This document shows positions 1-8,511 of a stretch of DNA of 64,000 nucleotides, piece after piece. The position numbers and the translations under genes are program-made. The notes beneath the pieces are model-generated. The model did no database searches, had not been told where the DNA came from, and saw only the letters and a program-made list of their open reading frames with translations. Each line of letters starts with the position of its first letter. Within the stretch, counting starts at the first letter, position 1. This stretch comes from Paraburkholderia phenazinium (lineage in GTDB: Bacteria > Pseudomonadota > Gammaproteobacteria > Burkholderiales > Burkholderiaceae), in NCBI RefSeq assembly GCF_900141745.1, contig NZ_FSRM01000001.1, positions 3,596,001-3,660,000 of the forward strand. Direction: 5' to 3'.

Positions 1-890
1 ACTGCAAGTTCCAGCTCGTCGACGGCGAGCTTCAGCAACGCTGGGCCGAAGCACCGGCCTGGAGCGACAAGGACCGCGAACGCGGCCGTTTTCTGGGCTG
101 CCAGTCGGTGCCTGGCTCCGCCTGCACGATCAAGGTCAGGCCTTCGGCGCTCTACGCGCCCGTGCATCGGCCGCGCCGCGTGGCGGCGACCTTGACGCAA
201 AGCCGGCCCATTACGCACGACATTCACGAATTCCACTTTTCGCTCGACGAACCGCTGCCGTTCGAACCCGGCCAGTACGCACTGCTGACGTTGCCCGGCG
301 TGACCGGCGTGCGCGCGTATTCGATGAGCAATGTCGCTGAAGCGCCGGCCTTGACCCTGCAGTTCCAGGTGCGTCGCGTGCCGGGCGGAAAAGGTACCGC
401 CGCGCTCTTCGAGGGTTTGCAGCCCGGCATGCGTATCGAGATCGACGGCCCCTATGGCCGCGCCTATCTGCGGCGTGATGCGCAGCGCGACATTGTGTGC
501 ATTGCCGGCGGTTCAGGTCTTGCACCGATGATTTCGATCGCCCGTGGTTTTGCTTTCGACCCCAATCTTCAGGACACCAAACTGCACTTCCTGTATGGCG
601 CCCGCACCAGCAAGGACATCTGCGGCCGCGACATGCTCGAAGTTCTGCCCGGTTTCGGCGAACGAATCCAGTTTCATGCGGTGGTCTCGACGCCCGAACC
701 AGGCGATGCTGACGCTACTGCCAGCCACACCGGCTTCGTGCATGAACTGGCCGACACATTGCTCGGCGACAGCCTTCGCGACATGGAGATCTATTTCGCA
801 GGACCGCCGGCAATGGGCGAGGCCATCCAGCGCATGTTGCTTGCCCGGAAGATTTCCTTCGATCGCGTGCATTTCGATCAGTTTTATTGA
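1..890 (+). CDS. Rieske-type dioxygenase reductase, [2Fe-2S]/FAD/NAD (5' truncated)
   Basis: The gene runs into the window; codons are in frame from position 3 and it ends with TGA at 888-890. The visible N-terminal part is the end of a plant-type [2Fe-2S] domain: a Cys-Lys pair at the edge and, about 35 residues on, the C-terminal cysteine in FLGCQS. A ferredoxin-NADP reductase module follows, with the FAD-binding RAYSMSN motif and the nucleotide-binding GGSGLAPM. The C-terminal FAGPPAM is usual in this class. The order ferredoxin-FAD-NAD is that of benzoate/toluene/terephthalate-type reductases, not of phthalate dioxygenase reductase, whose ferredoxin is C-terminal. It probably carries electrons from NAD(P)H to the Rieske ferredoxin and oxygenase encoded downstream. 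Family assignment is firm; the partner is inferred from position. Confidence 0.88.
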   Translation, partial: CKFQLVDGELQQRWAEAPAWSDKDRERGRFLGCQSVPGSACTIKVRPSALYAPVHRPRRVAATLTQSRPITHDIHEFHFSLDEPLPFEPGQYALLTLPGVTGVRAYSMSNVAEAPALTLQFQVRRVPGGKGTAALFEGLQPGMRIEIDGPYGRAYLRRDAQRDIVCIAGGSGLAPMISIARGFAFDPNLQDTKLHFLYGARTSKDICGRDMLEVLPGFGERIQFHAVVSTPEPGDADATASHTGFVHELADTLLGDSLRDMEIYFAGPPAMGEAIQRMLLARKISFDRVHFDQFY

Positions 891-956
891 ACCCACTGCG
901 CAACGGCGACGCGCGCCGTCGGTCGCGCGCGCTGCGCAGGCCTCAGGAGCGACCAC

Positions 957-1949
957 GTGTCAAAGCTTAAACTCACCTTCGGCTGCTGGAACTACGACCG
1001 CACTCGCGGGCTGATGGACGGATCTGTCCAACCCGACGGCATCGATCTGAACTATCTGAACATGCCGGTCGAAGAGACCTTCTTCCGGATGCTGCGCAAC
1101 CGTGAATTCGATGCGGCGGAAATGTCGCTGTCGTCGTACACCATGTCGTGCTTCAAGGATCCGCAGCCGTTCATTGCCATCCCGGTGTTTCCCTCGCGCT
1201 TTTTCCGGCACTCGTGCATCTATGTCAACGCGAACTCTGGCATCAAGAGTCCTAAGGACCTGATTGGAAAGCGCATCGGCAACCCTGAATACCAGATGAC
1301 GGCGCCGGTCTGGATCCGCGGCATTCTGTCCGACCATTACGGCGTGCCGGTCGACAGCGTCACCTACTTCACCGGTGGCGAAGAAGAACCGAACCGTTCG
1401 GAAAAGCTCAAGCTCGACTTGCCGGACAACATCCGCGTGGAACGGATCGGCCCGGACAAGACCTTGTCGCAAATGCTCTACGACGGCGAAATCGACGCGC
1501 TCTACACGGCGCGTATGCCCTCTTCGTACCGGAAGGGCGACGGCAAGGTGACGCGGCTGTTCGAAAATTACGTCGATGTCGAGCGCGAGTACTTCAAGGA
1601 AACGGGGCTCTTCCCGATCATGCACACGGTCGTCGTGCGCCGCGAGATTTACGAGGCGAACCGCTGGGTCGCACAATCGCTTTACAAGGCGCTCGTAGAA
1701 TCGCAACGCCGAACCTACGAAGACCTCAACGAGACTGCTGCCCTAAAGGCAATGCTGCCGTGGCTGAACTCGCACGTCGAGGAAGTCCGCAAGGAGATGG
1801 GCGACGACTTCTGGCCGTACGGCTTGCAGAAGAATCGCGCGAATCTGGAAGTGTTCCTGCGCTATTCGTACGAGCAAGGTCTCTCCAGAAAACTCCTGAC
1901 GCCGGAAGACCTGTTCGCACCCGAGACGTTCGAGTCGTTCAAGATCTGA
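957..1949 (+). CDS. 4,5-dihydroxyphthalate decarboxylase-like protein (periplasmic-binding-protein fold)
   Basis: 330 residues, the usual length for Pht5/OphC-type 4,5-dihydroxyphthalate decarboxylases, which share the fold of NMT1/SsuA-type ABC binding proteins. There is no signal peptide; the protein opens directly with a beta strand (KLKLTFGCWNY), so it is likely cytosolic and enzymatic and not a transport protein. I use the GTG at 957, with an AGGAG element at 946-950. It follows the reductase by 66 bp on the same strand. In phthalate pathways this enzyme removes one carboxylate from the dihydroxylated ring acid to give protocatechuate. The actual substrate here is inferred from the dioxygenase genes beside it. 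Confidence 0.75.
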   Translation: MSKLKLTFGCWNYDRTRGLMDGSVQPDGIDLNYLNMPVEETFFRMLRNREFDAAEMSLSSYTMSCFKDPQPFIAIPVFPSRFFRHSCIYVNANSGIKSPKDLIGKRIGNPEYQMTAPVWIRGILSDHYGVPVDSVTYFTGGEEEPNRSEKLKLDLPDNIRVERIGPDKTLSQMLYDGEIDALYTARMPSSYRKGDGKVTRLFENYVDVEREYFKETGLFPIMHTVVVRREIYEANRWVAQSLYKALVESQRRTYEDLNETAALKAMLPWLNSHVEEVRKEMGDDFWPYGLQKNRANLEVFLRYSYEQGLSRKLLTPEDLFAPETFESFKI

Positions 1950-1965
1950 CGCGTATGTAGCAAAA

Positions 1966-1999
1966 CGCGCGGCACGGAGAGAATTCACCGTGCCGCGCG
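1966..1999. terminator. Strong hairpin between convergent genes
   Basis: A perfect 12-bp GC-rich stem (CGCGCGGCACGG and its complement) closes a 10-nt loop between the convergent decarboxylase-like gene and MFS gene. On the minus strand the stem is followed by TTTT, so it looks like a rho-independent terminator for the MFS transcript. It may also act on the plus strand, where the T run is missing. Confidence 0.65.
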
Positions 2000-2026
2000 A
2001 ACATCTGTACTGCTCTTCTGTTCTGC

Positions 2027-3301
2027 CTAGCGCACGGGCTCCTGAACCCCCGCTTCGTCATTAGGTACAGGTGCATACGCCGCGTAGACGTCCCGCCGCT
2101 CGGGATAAACGTACGGCCCAAGGCGGCAAATCGACACGATCGATACGGCAGTCAGCCCGACAAAAGCCCACAGCGCGACGTGGTACGAATGCAGCAGGTC
2201 GTAGCACAGACCGGTCAGGAAGATCATGATGCCGGCGCCCCATCCCCAACACGCCCAGATACCGCCGCAGACGCGCCCAAACAGTCTCAGGTCGAAATAG
2301 CGGCTGACGATGAAGGTGATGATGTCGGCTTCGGCACCGATGCTCACGCCGATCAAACCGGCCGCCACCATCGCCGAAGTCCCCGTAGCGCCGTTCGCCA
2401 GAATCAGCACACCGATCATGGTGATCGAGAACGACACCGCAGCCACATACGGCGCATGCACGCGGTCCATCAGATACCCGGCCAGCAAGCGCCCGACCGC
2501 AGACGACAGGCCGGCGATCGATAGCATGCTGGTTGCGACACGAATCGTCGCGCCGCGGTCCATCATCATCGGCACCAGTTGCGATAGCAGCGCGAGCATC
2601 ACCCCCGACATGCAGAAGATGGCCAAGCCCAGCTGACGAAAACTGCGGCTCGTCCGCGCGATCTGCGAAAGCTTCGGCAGGTCCGCATTGTTCTTTCGGG
2701 TACGCGGCGTGAGCTGCGAGTCACGGGGCATCTTCACGAGAAAGTACAGCGCGGGTAGAGAGAACGCGGCAACCGCAACCGCGACGCCGAGATAGCCGAC
2801 ACGCCAGCCGAAATTTCGCAGCAGATAGCCTGCGTACTGCGGCATCAGTGCGCCGCCCACTGCAGTGCCGCCGACCGTCAAGCCGAGAGCAAGGCCGCGA
2901 TGACGGTCAAAACGCGCGCAGACGACCTTCGCGTAAGGCAATGCATTGCTGCCGGGCGCGAAGAAACCGACCAGCACGAACGCGAGGCAGAACAGCGGCA
3001 CCGATGGCGGCATCACGCTGACGAGCGCGATCGAAAGTGCGAACAACGTCAGGAACAGCAGCGTGGGTTTGCGCACACCCCAGCGGTCGACCAGCGAGCC
3101 GAGCACGATCGTGCCCGGCCCCATCGCGAATTCGAAAATGGTCAGGCCGAGCGATACCTCCGATCGTCCCCAGTGATTCTGTGCGGCGATGGCACGGATG
3201 AAGGTGCCAAACATGAACGCCGATATCACCCCGGCGCCCACCGAGAGGCAGATGGCGCCGCCTACGACGGTCCACCATCGATTCAATTCTTTACTGTTCA
3301 A
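2027..3301 (-). CDS. MFS transporter, probable aromatic/organic acid uptake
   Basis: 424 residues with about 12 hydrophobic segments. An MFS loop motif between TM2 and TM3 appears as GSLVDRWGVRKP. The layout resembles oxalate/formate or monocarboxylate-type MFS members. It is the last gene of a minus-strand set after the Rieske oxygenase and an unknown gene, separated from the latter by 14 bp, and it ends at the 1966-1999 hairpin. Import of the aromatic acid handled by the cluster is the natural role, but this is inferred from position only. Confidence 0.85.
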   Translation of the reverse strand: MNSKELNRWWTVVGGAICLSVGAGVISAFMFGTFIRAIAAQNHWGRSEVSLGLTIFEFAMGPGTIVLGSLVDRWGVRKPTLLFLTLFALSIALVSVMPPSVPLFCLAFVLVGFFAPGSNALPYAKVVCARFDRHRGLALGLTVGGTAVGGALMPQYAGYLLRNFGWRVGYLGVAVAVAAFSLPALYFLVKMPRDSQLTPRTRKNNADLPKLSQIARTSRSFRQLGLAIFCMSGVMLALLSQLVPMMMDRGATIRVATSMLSIAGLSSAVGRLLAGYLMDRVHAPYVAAVSFSITMIGVLILANGATGTSAMVAAGLIGVSIGAEADIITFIVSRYFDLRLFGRVCGGIWACWGWGAGIMIFLTGLCYDLLHSYHVALWAFVGLTAVSIVSICRLGPYVYPERRDVYAAYAPVPNDEAGVQEPVR

Positions 3302-3315
3302 GTCTCACTCCACAA

Positions 3316-3846
3316 TTATTCGCCGACGCCCAGCGCGTCCAGCAAATCGTCGAGATAGCCGGTGTCGTTCACCAGCATCATCGTCGTACACAAAGGCCGC
3401 AACGTGTCCGAGGTCCGCGAGTCTGTCGACGCGGTACCGAGACGCCGGCGGATCAGCCCTGAGATCGTGACAGACCGGCCGCGGTAAGCACGCGCGGCCA
3501 GCACACCTGCAGTCGGATCATCCCCTTCGTCGCCGACGATGAGGACAAGGTCCACGGGGGCCGCCCACTGCGCAAGGCGCTCGGCCGCTGTCGAGCCGAA
3601 GCCGAAGCCCGAGCCTGAGCCAGGCTCGGCGAACGCATGAAGCTCCGCCGGCCCCGAAACGCGCATATGCGCCGACGGCGCCCGCGAGCGGCACAAGGCC
3701 ATCTCCGGGTCTGCCTCGTTCAGGAAGATTACCCGAGCCGTGCGGGGCGACGCATTCGCTGCCCGTATCCGGAAGCGCGCTTCCGGCCAGCCGGAGGAAG
3801 AGGATCGCGCCTGAGCGCGCCTGGATTCGGATTCGCCTGTTTGCAT
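3316..3846 (-). CDS. Uncharacterised operon protein between oxygenase and transporter
   Basis: 176 residues; I do not recognise the family. The N-terminal 35 residues are Arg/Ser/Ala-rich and probably disordered. Residues 95-128 look like a beta-alpha-beta unit, with hydrophobic strand VDLVLIVGDEGDD, then an Ala-rich helix, then strand RSVTIS. The C-terminal third (LCTTMMLVNDTGYLDDLLDAL) is also strand then helix, so a small alpha/beta protein is likely. It starts 29 bp after the Rieske oxygenase and ends 14 bp before the MFS gene on the same strand, so it is very likely co-transcribed with them. An accessory or regulatory role in the pathway is a guess. Confidence 0.6.
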   Translation of the reverse strand: MQTGESESRRAQARSSSSGWPEARFRIRAANASPRTARVIFLNEADPEMALCRSRAPSAHMRVSGPAELHAFAEPGSGSGFGFGSTAAERLAQWAAPVDLVLIVGDEGDDPTAGVLAARAYRGRSVTISGLIRRRLGTASTDSRTSDTLRPLCTTMMLVNDTGYLDDLLDALGVGE

Positions 3847-3875
3847 CAGTGGACGCTTTTGCCGTTTGTCCGGAA

Positions 3876-5162
3876 TCAGACCGTGGTATGGGACTTGCCC
3901 GGTTCGGCGCGCAGTGCGTCTTTCGCGCCTTCCTTGAACGGAACATCGCGTGCGAGCACCGTGGCAACCGAACGGATGCTCTGCGCCGCGGCGTCACGGC
4001 CCGGCGGCAATTGCCCTTGTTCGGCCAGTGCACGGGCGGCTTTCATCAAGCGGTTGCGAACCATGATGATGCCGTTGTCGGTCGATACGAGGTTTTCTCG
4101 GGTGCGGTCCTGGATCGCTCCCATGCTTTCCTGCAGCGACGCATCCTGCATGCCAATGCCTTCCACACCACTATATGTATGACCCGCCTTCTGCGCCGCG
4201 CGGTCCATCAGGTAATCGTTGTCCTTGTTCTGCAGCGGACGATAGGTACCCGGCACGTATTTGACGTGAATGCCGTGGCCTTCCTTCATTGCCTGGATTT
4301 CCCCCTGCGTCAGGTCGCGCGTCGGGTGGTAATCAAAGCTCCAGGCCCAGCAATGTTCGTCGTCGATCGGCACCCAGAAATGCCCGTGCACCGGATGGTC
4401 GCCGCGCGGCGGCACCAGTGTGAAGCAAGGCATCACCCACGGTGTAATGCGCCAGTAGTACTGCTCGTTCTCCGCATTGCGGCGCGCACCGATGAAAAGG
4501 CCGCCCTCTGTGTCGACAACCTCGAACACCGGGCTCAGGTCGCTGAGGTTGTACTGATTACCTTTTGCCCCTTTAAACAAGGGGTCGTGATGCAGGCTGG
4601 CGCTGTGCAGAAACGAGACGTGGCTCGAGTCGACGCCGCCTTCGAGCGCCTGCAGCCAGTTGGTTTCCTGAAAGCGCTTGGTAATGAAGCTGCGACCGAG
4701 CGGCAACGTCGCAAACTCGAATTCCGGCGGGGGCGGCTGATCTTCCGGCGGACCCATATACACCCAGACAATGCCGCCGCGCTCGATCAGCGGATACGAC
4801 TTGAGTTTGATGCGGTTGCAAAAGCCGCTTTCAGCCGGCTCCGACGGTACTTCCATACACTGGCCGTTCACGTCGTACTTCCAGCCGTGGTACGGACAGC
4901 GAATGCCGCCCTCCTCGTTGCGCCCAAACCAGAGTGATACGCCACGGTGCGCACAGAACTCGTCGATCAGGCCGAGACGTCCTTCGGAATCGCGAAACGC
5001 CAGCATCCGCTCCGACAGCAACTGCAGTTTGACCGGCGCCCCACCCGCTTCCGCAACTTCCTCGGCCAGCAGCGCCGGCAACCAGTAACGGCGGAACAAC
5101 TCGCCCATCGGCGTGCCATTACCCGTTTGCGTCAGCAGATCGTTTTGTTCTTTCCTCAACAT
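3876..5162 (-). CDS. Rieske non-heme iron oxygenase, phthalate 4,5-dioxygenase-like
   Basis: 428 residues from the ATG at 5162. Longer in-frame starts (to 5264) would run into the inverted repeats of the divergent promoter, so I reject them. Rieske ligands are C70-x-H72 and C89-x-x-H92 (FCAHRG and RCPYHGWKYD). The catalytic domain has D178 and the mononuclear iron ligands H181 and H186 in DSSHVSFLH, within the family pattern. This is the single-subunit alpha3-type oxygenase seen in phthalate 4,5-dioxygenase, with no beta subunit gene nearby. It should add O2 across the ring using electrons from the ferredoxin at 5315 and the reductase at the window start. The exact aromatic acid cannot be read from sequence. 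Confidence 0.88.
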   Translation of the reverse strand: MLRKEQNDLLTQTGNGTPMGELFRRYWLPALLAEEVAEAGGAPVKLQLLSERMLAFRDSEGRLGLIDEFCAHRGVSLWFGRNEEGGIRCPYHGWKYDVNGQCMEVPSEPAESGFCNRIKLKSYPLIERGGIVWVYMGPPEDQPPPPEFEFATLPLGRSFITKRFQETNWLQALEGGVDSSHVSFLHSASLHHDPLFKGAKGNQYNLSDLSPVFEVVDTEGGLFIGARRNAENEQYYWRITPWVMPCFTLVPPRGDHPVHGHFWVPIDDEHCWAWSFDYHPTRDLTQGEIQAMKEGHGIHVKYVPGTYRPLQNKDNDYLMDRAAQKAGHTYSGVEGIGMQDASLQESMGAIQDRTRENLVSTDNGIIMVRNRLMKAARALAEQGQLPPGRDAAAQSIRSVATVLARDVPFKEGAKDALRAEPGKSHTTV

Positions 5163-5233
5163 GTTTTGCCCTTGCGTTCTTGATAGCAATTCTTCCGTCC
5201 GGCGCCGTGCCAGGAGGACCTCAAATTTCACAT

Positions 5234-5270
5234 GTTCCATATATAGGAACAGTGTTCTTTTCAATAGAAC
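5234..5270. promoter_or_regulatory. Two 17-bp inverted repeats in the divergent promoter
   Basis: Two copies of GTTCY-N7-RGAAC (5234-5250 and 5254-5270) have starts exactly 20 bp apart, so they face the same side of the helix. They lie between the divergent Rieske oxygenase and ferredoxin genes. The form resembles paired operators for a dimeric regulator such as an IclR-family protein, common for aromatic pathways, but no such regulator gene lies in the window next to them. Confidence 0.6.
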
Positions 5271-5314
5271 AAAGTTATCATCCGCTCGAATCCTTTGTCA
5301 AACGGAGATTTCCG

Positions 5315-5644
5315 ATGCCGCAGTCGTGTACCCGCATGGGGCTTTGTAAAGTTTCAGATGTCAGTTCCGGGAAGGCCATCAAGATCGAGAAGCAAGGCCT
5401 GACGCTCGCCGTGTTCAATGTCGCCGGTGACTATCTGGTCACGGACGACGCCTGTACACATGGCCCAGGTTCACTGTCGGAGGGGTGTATCGATGGGGAA
5501 GTCGTGGAATGCGACTTCCACAATGGCGCCTTCAATATCCGCACGGGTGAAGTAGTGGCGCCGCCATGCATGATCCCGCTAAAGACGTACAAGACCTATG
5601 TGGAAAACGATGAGGTTGGAATCGAACTGGTGGAGTCCGAGTAA
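5315..5644 (+). CDS. Rieske-type [2Fe-2S] ferredoxin of a dioxygenase system
   Basis: 109 residues from the ATG at 5315, preceded by CGGAG; an upstream in-frame extension lacks a ribosome site and overlaps the promoter repeats. Cluster ligands are C47-T-H49 and C66-D-F-H69, the standard CxH...CxxH pair, inside a small all-beta domain of NagAb/BphA3 type. It is an electron shuttle between reductase and oxygenase. The next start codon follows its TAA without a gap, so translation of the PdxA-like protein is coupled. A separate Rieske ferredoxin is not part of the classical two-component phthalate 4,5-dioxygenase, so this is a three-component variant. Confidence 0.9.
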   Translation: MPQSCTRMGLCKVSDVSSGKAIKIEKQGLTLAVFNVAGDYLVTDDACTHGPGSLSEGCIDGEVVECDFHNGAFNIRTGEVVAPPCMIPLKTYKTYVENDEVGIELVESE

Positions 5645-6637
5645 ATGAGCCGCCCCAAAATTGCCATCGCACTAGGCGACCCCGCCGGGATTGGCCCGGA
5701 AATCGCGCTCAAAGCGGCGCTTGACCCACGCGTTCTGGAAATCTGCGAACCGATCCTCGTGGGCGATGCTCAGGCACTCGCCTATCACGCGAAGGCCAGC
5801 CAGATCGATGCTCACATTCATTCGGTTCAGTCGGCGAAGCAGCCGGCGATTACCGGTCCCTCGGATGTCACGCTCATGGCGCTCGACCACTTCTCGGCCG
5901 AACCGCTGCGTGTCGGCAAGATCGCGGCGGCGCATGGACGCTCGGCTATCGAGTCGGCACGCGTCGCCATCGAAGCCGCCATGGCGGGCGACGTCCGCGC
6001 CGTGGTCGCCTGCCCGCAGACCGAGTACGCCATCAAGGAGGCGGGCATCGAGTTCGACGGTTATCCGTCGTTTGTCGCGCGTTGCACGGGCACGCCCGTC
6101 GACGACGCCTATCTGATGTTGTGCTTCGATTCCACGCGCATCGTGCATACGACGCTGCACGTGAGTCTGCGCCACGCCCTCGATCTGATTACCGAGGCAC
6201 GTGTCCTGAGCGTGATCACGGCAACGCATGCGGTGCTCGCACGCCACGGCAAGCCCGTGCGGATCGCTGTCGCGGGTCTTAATCCGCACGCCAGCGAAAG
6301 CGGCATGTTTGGCGACGATGAGGCTCGCATCATCGAGCCCGCGCTGAAAGCGGCACGCGAGCGCGGGCTCGATGTCGACGGTCCATTCGGCGCCGATACG
6401 ATGTTCAAGAAGTCCGGCTACGACGCGTTCATCGTGATGTACCACGATCAAGGGCATATCGCCGCCAAGCTGCTGGCTACCAACCGGACGGCAGGCATGA
6501 CGATCGGCACGCCCATCCTGTTTTCCTCGGTGGCGCACGGTAGCGCGCTGGATATCGCCGGCCTCAATCAGGCAAGCCCGGAAGCCGTCGTAGAAGCGGT
6601 ACACCGCCTCGTGCACGCCTCGCCGGATCAGGTCTGA
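5645..6637 (+). CDS. PdxA-family NAD-dependent dehydrogenase, probable cis-dihydrodiol dehydrogenase
   Basis: 330 residues with the PdxA signature start ([13 protein letters not shown]) and three metal-ligand histidines in family position: H168 (IVHTT), H215 (LNPHASE) and H267 (MYHDQGH). Where true 4-hydroxythreonine-4-phosphate dehydrogenases have the PxxK and GHTE phosphate-site motifs, this protein has [12 protein letters not shown] and FDGYPSF, so a non-phosphorylated substrate is likely. TphB, the terephthalate dihydrodiol dehydrogenase, belongs to the same superfamily. Position directly behind the ferredoxin (TAA-ATG) supports oxidative rearomatisation of the dioxygenase product. A vitamin B6 role is possible but less likely. 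Confidence 0.82.
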   Translation: MSRPKIAIALGDPAGIGPEIALKAALDPRVLEICEPILVGDAQALAYHAKASQIDAHIHSVQSAKQPAITGPSDVTLMALDHFSAEPLRVGKIAAAHGRSAIESARVAIEAAMAGDVRAVVACPQTEYAIKEAGIEFDGYPSFVARCTGTPVDDAYLMLCFDSTRIVHTTLHVSLRHALDLITEARVLSVITATHAVLARHGKPVRIAVAGLNPHASESGMFGDDEARIIEPALKAARERGLDVDGPFGADTMFKKSGYDAFIVMYHDQGHIAAKLLATNRTAGMTIGTPILFSSVAHGSALDIAGLNQASPEAVVEAVHRLVHASPDQV

Positions 6638-6737
6638 ACGTTGGGTACGAGACCGGCTTTATTGTCGTGACGGCGCGCGCAAGACGCTGCTAACAAAAAG
6701 AAGTTCCTTTCCACAGGTCGCTGTGCAGGAGACACCC

Positions 6738-8366
6738 ATGAGCCGCCTGAGCCTGAATGCGAAACTATGGTCGGTCCTCGTCATCATGTGGATCGGGCTA
6801 CTGTTGCTAGCCTGCTCCACGGCGTGGGAATCGCGCCAGAGGATGCTCGACGATCGCAAGAGCGCCATCGAGAACATCGTTGAAGCAGCAACCGGTGTAG
6901 TCGACGATCTCGCCGCTCAGGCGGCGACGCATGCAATCAGTGAGGATGAGGCAAAGAAGCAGGCGCTGGCCCGCCTGCAGTCGATGCGTTACGGCAAGGA
7001 CGGATTCGTGATGGTCACCGACTCGCATCCCGTCGTGCTCATGCACCCCACCCTGCCTGATTTACGCAACAAGGATGTCAGCGCGTTCAAGGGACCAAAC
7101 GGCACGCTGGTCTTCGTCAATATGGTGCAGACGGCGCAGGCGCATGGGCAAGGCTACGTCGAGTATCTGGGGCGTATCCAGAAGGCCTCAGGCTACGTCG
7201 CCGCGAACAAGCTCACCTTTGTCAAACGGTTCAAACCATGGGACTGGTATATCGAATCGGGTCTCTATCTGAACGACATCGACGACCTGTTTCATGCCAT
7301 GTTGCTGCAATACCTGCTGATCGTTCTCACGATTGGCGCGCTGGTCTCGGCGGCGATGCTGCTCATCAGCCGCAACGTGCGGCGCAGCCTGGGTGGCGAG
7401 CCATCCTACGCCGCTGAAATCGCCAACCGGATTGCCAATAACGATCTGACCGCCGTAGTCGATACCGCGCCGGGTGACCGCTCGAGCATGCTGTTTTCAA
7501 TGAAGCTCATGCAGGACCACCTCACGCGAACCATCGGCACGATTAAAAATTCTGCCGACTCGATTGCCACTGCCTCGCAGCAGATAGCGGCAGGCAACCT
7601 CGACCTCTCGCAGCGGACCGAAGAACAGGCCGCGTCGCTCCAGGAAACTGCCACGAGTATGGAAGAACTGACGAGCACGGTTCATCACAACACGGAAAAT
7701 GCCCTGCAAGCGAGCGCGCTGGCCAATAGCGCCTCTGATACCGCGCAGCGTGGCGGGGCAGTCGTGGGACGCGTCGTCGAGACGATGCACGGGATCTCCA
7801 GCAGCTCCGCCAGAGTGGCCGACATTATCAACGTCATCGAAGGCATCGCGTTCCAGACCAATATCCTCGCGCTCAACGCAGCGGTCGAGGCAGCGCGAGC
7901 CGGCGAGCAAGGCCGCGGCTTCGCTGTGGTTGCCAGCGAGGTACGCAATCTCGCGCAACGCAGCGCGACCGCCGCCAAGGAAATCAAGGCGCTTATCGGC
8001 GAGTCAGTGGATCGGGTACAAGCCGGCGCCAGGCTGGTCGAAGAGGCCGGCAATACGATCGAAGAAATCGTCCATGCCGTGAAGCGCGTGACCGAGATCA
8101 TGAGCGCAATCTCGTCGGCATCGCAAGAACAGAGCACTGGCATCGAGCAGGTCAACCGGGCGGTCACGCAAATGGACCAGGTAACCCAGCAGAACGCTGC
8201 GCTCGTCGAAGAGGCCTCGGCGGCGGCGCAGTCGATGGCCGATCAGGCTCAGGAACTGCGTCACGCTGTGGCGGGCTTCAAGGTCGGCAATCTCGACCCG
8301 GCGCGTACTACCGGCGCCGGAACCGCGCACCTGGCATCCCCACTGCCCTCGTTTGGGCCATCCTGA
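6738..8366 (+). CDS. Methyl-accepting chemotaxis protein with single-Cache sensor
   Basis: 542 residues from the ATG at 6738, placed by AGGAGA at 6728-6733 (an upstream GTG is rejected). A short cytoplasmic start is followed by TM1 (about residues 10-30) and a periplasmic sCache-like domain with [13 protein letters not shown] and [10 protein letters not shown]2 lies near residues 190-215, then HAMP and a long coiled coil. The signalling tip [21 protein letters not shown] is near residue 375, the part that meets CheW and CheA. No C-terminal CheR-docking pentapeptide is present. This Cache type usually senses small organic acids. It follows the aromatic cluster by 100 bp on the same strand, so sensing a related acid is possible but unproven. 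Confidence 0.92.
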   Translation: MSRLSLNAKLWSVLVIMWIGLLLLACSTAWESRQRMLDDRKSAIENIVEAATGVVDDLAAQAATHAISEDEAKKQALARLQSMRYGKDGFVMVTDSHPVVLMHPTLPDLRNKDVSAFKGPNGTLVFVNMVQTAQAHGQGYVEYLGRIQKASGYVAANKLTFVKRFKPWDWYIESGLYLNDIDDLFHAMLLQYLLIVLTIGALVSAAMLLISRNVRRSLGGEPSYAAEIANRIANNDLTAVVDTAPGDRSSMLFSMKLMQDHLTRTIGTIKNSADSIATASQQIAAGNLDLSQRTEEQAASLQETATSMEELTSTVHHNTENALQASALANSASDTAQRGGAVVGRVVETMHGISSSSARVADIINVIEGIAFQTNILALNAAVEAARAGEQGRGFAVVASEVRNLAQRSATAAKEIKALIGESVDRVQAGARLVEEAGNTIEEIVHAVKRVTEIMSAISSASQEQSTGIEQVNRAVTQMDQVTQQNAALVEEASAAAQSMADQAQELRHAVAGFKVGNLDPARTTGAGTAHLASPLPSFGPS

Positions 8367-8511
8367 CCCCATCAAATCCCCCGTTAAGCGGGCGTCGCGC
8401 TGCGATTTCACATGATCCGGCAACGCGTCTAAAAACACTCCCATATTTACCAACCGGTTAATAAGGCGCAGAATAGCGCATGAAATTGGGGTTTATATCA
8501 GGAGGCGGCAG

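Noticed and set aside
3849..4937. Long plus-strand open frame opposite the Rieske oxygenase
   Set aside because: It lies fully antisense to a gene with intact Rieske and iron-ligand motifs and resembles no family; long antisense frames are expected in GC-rich DNA.
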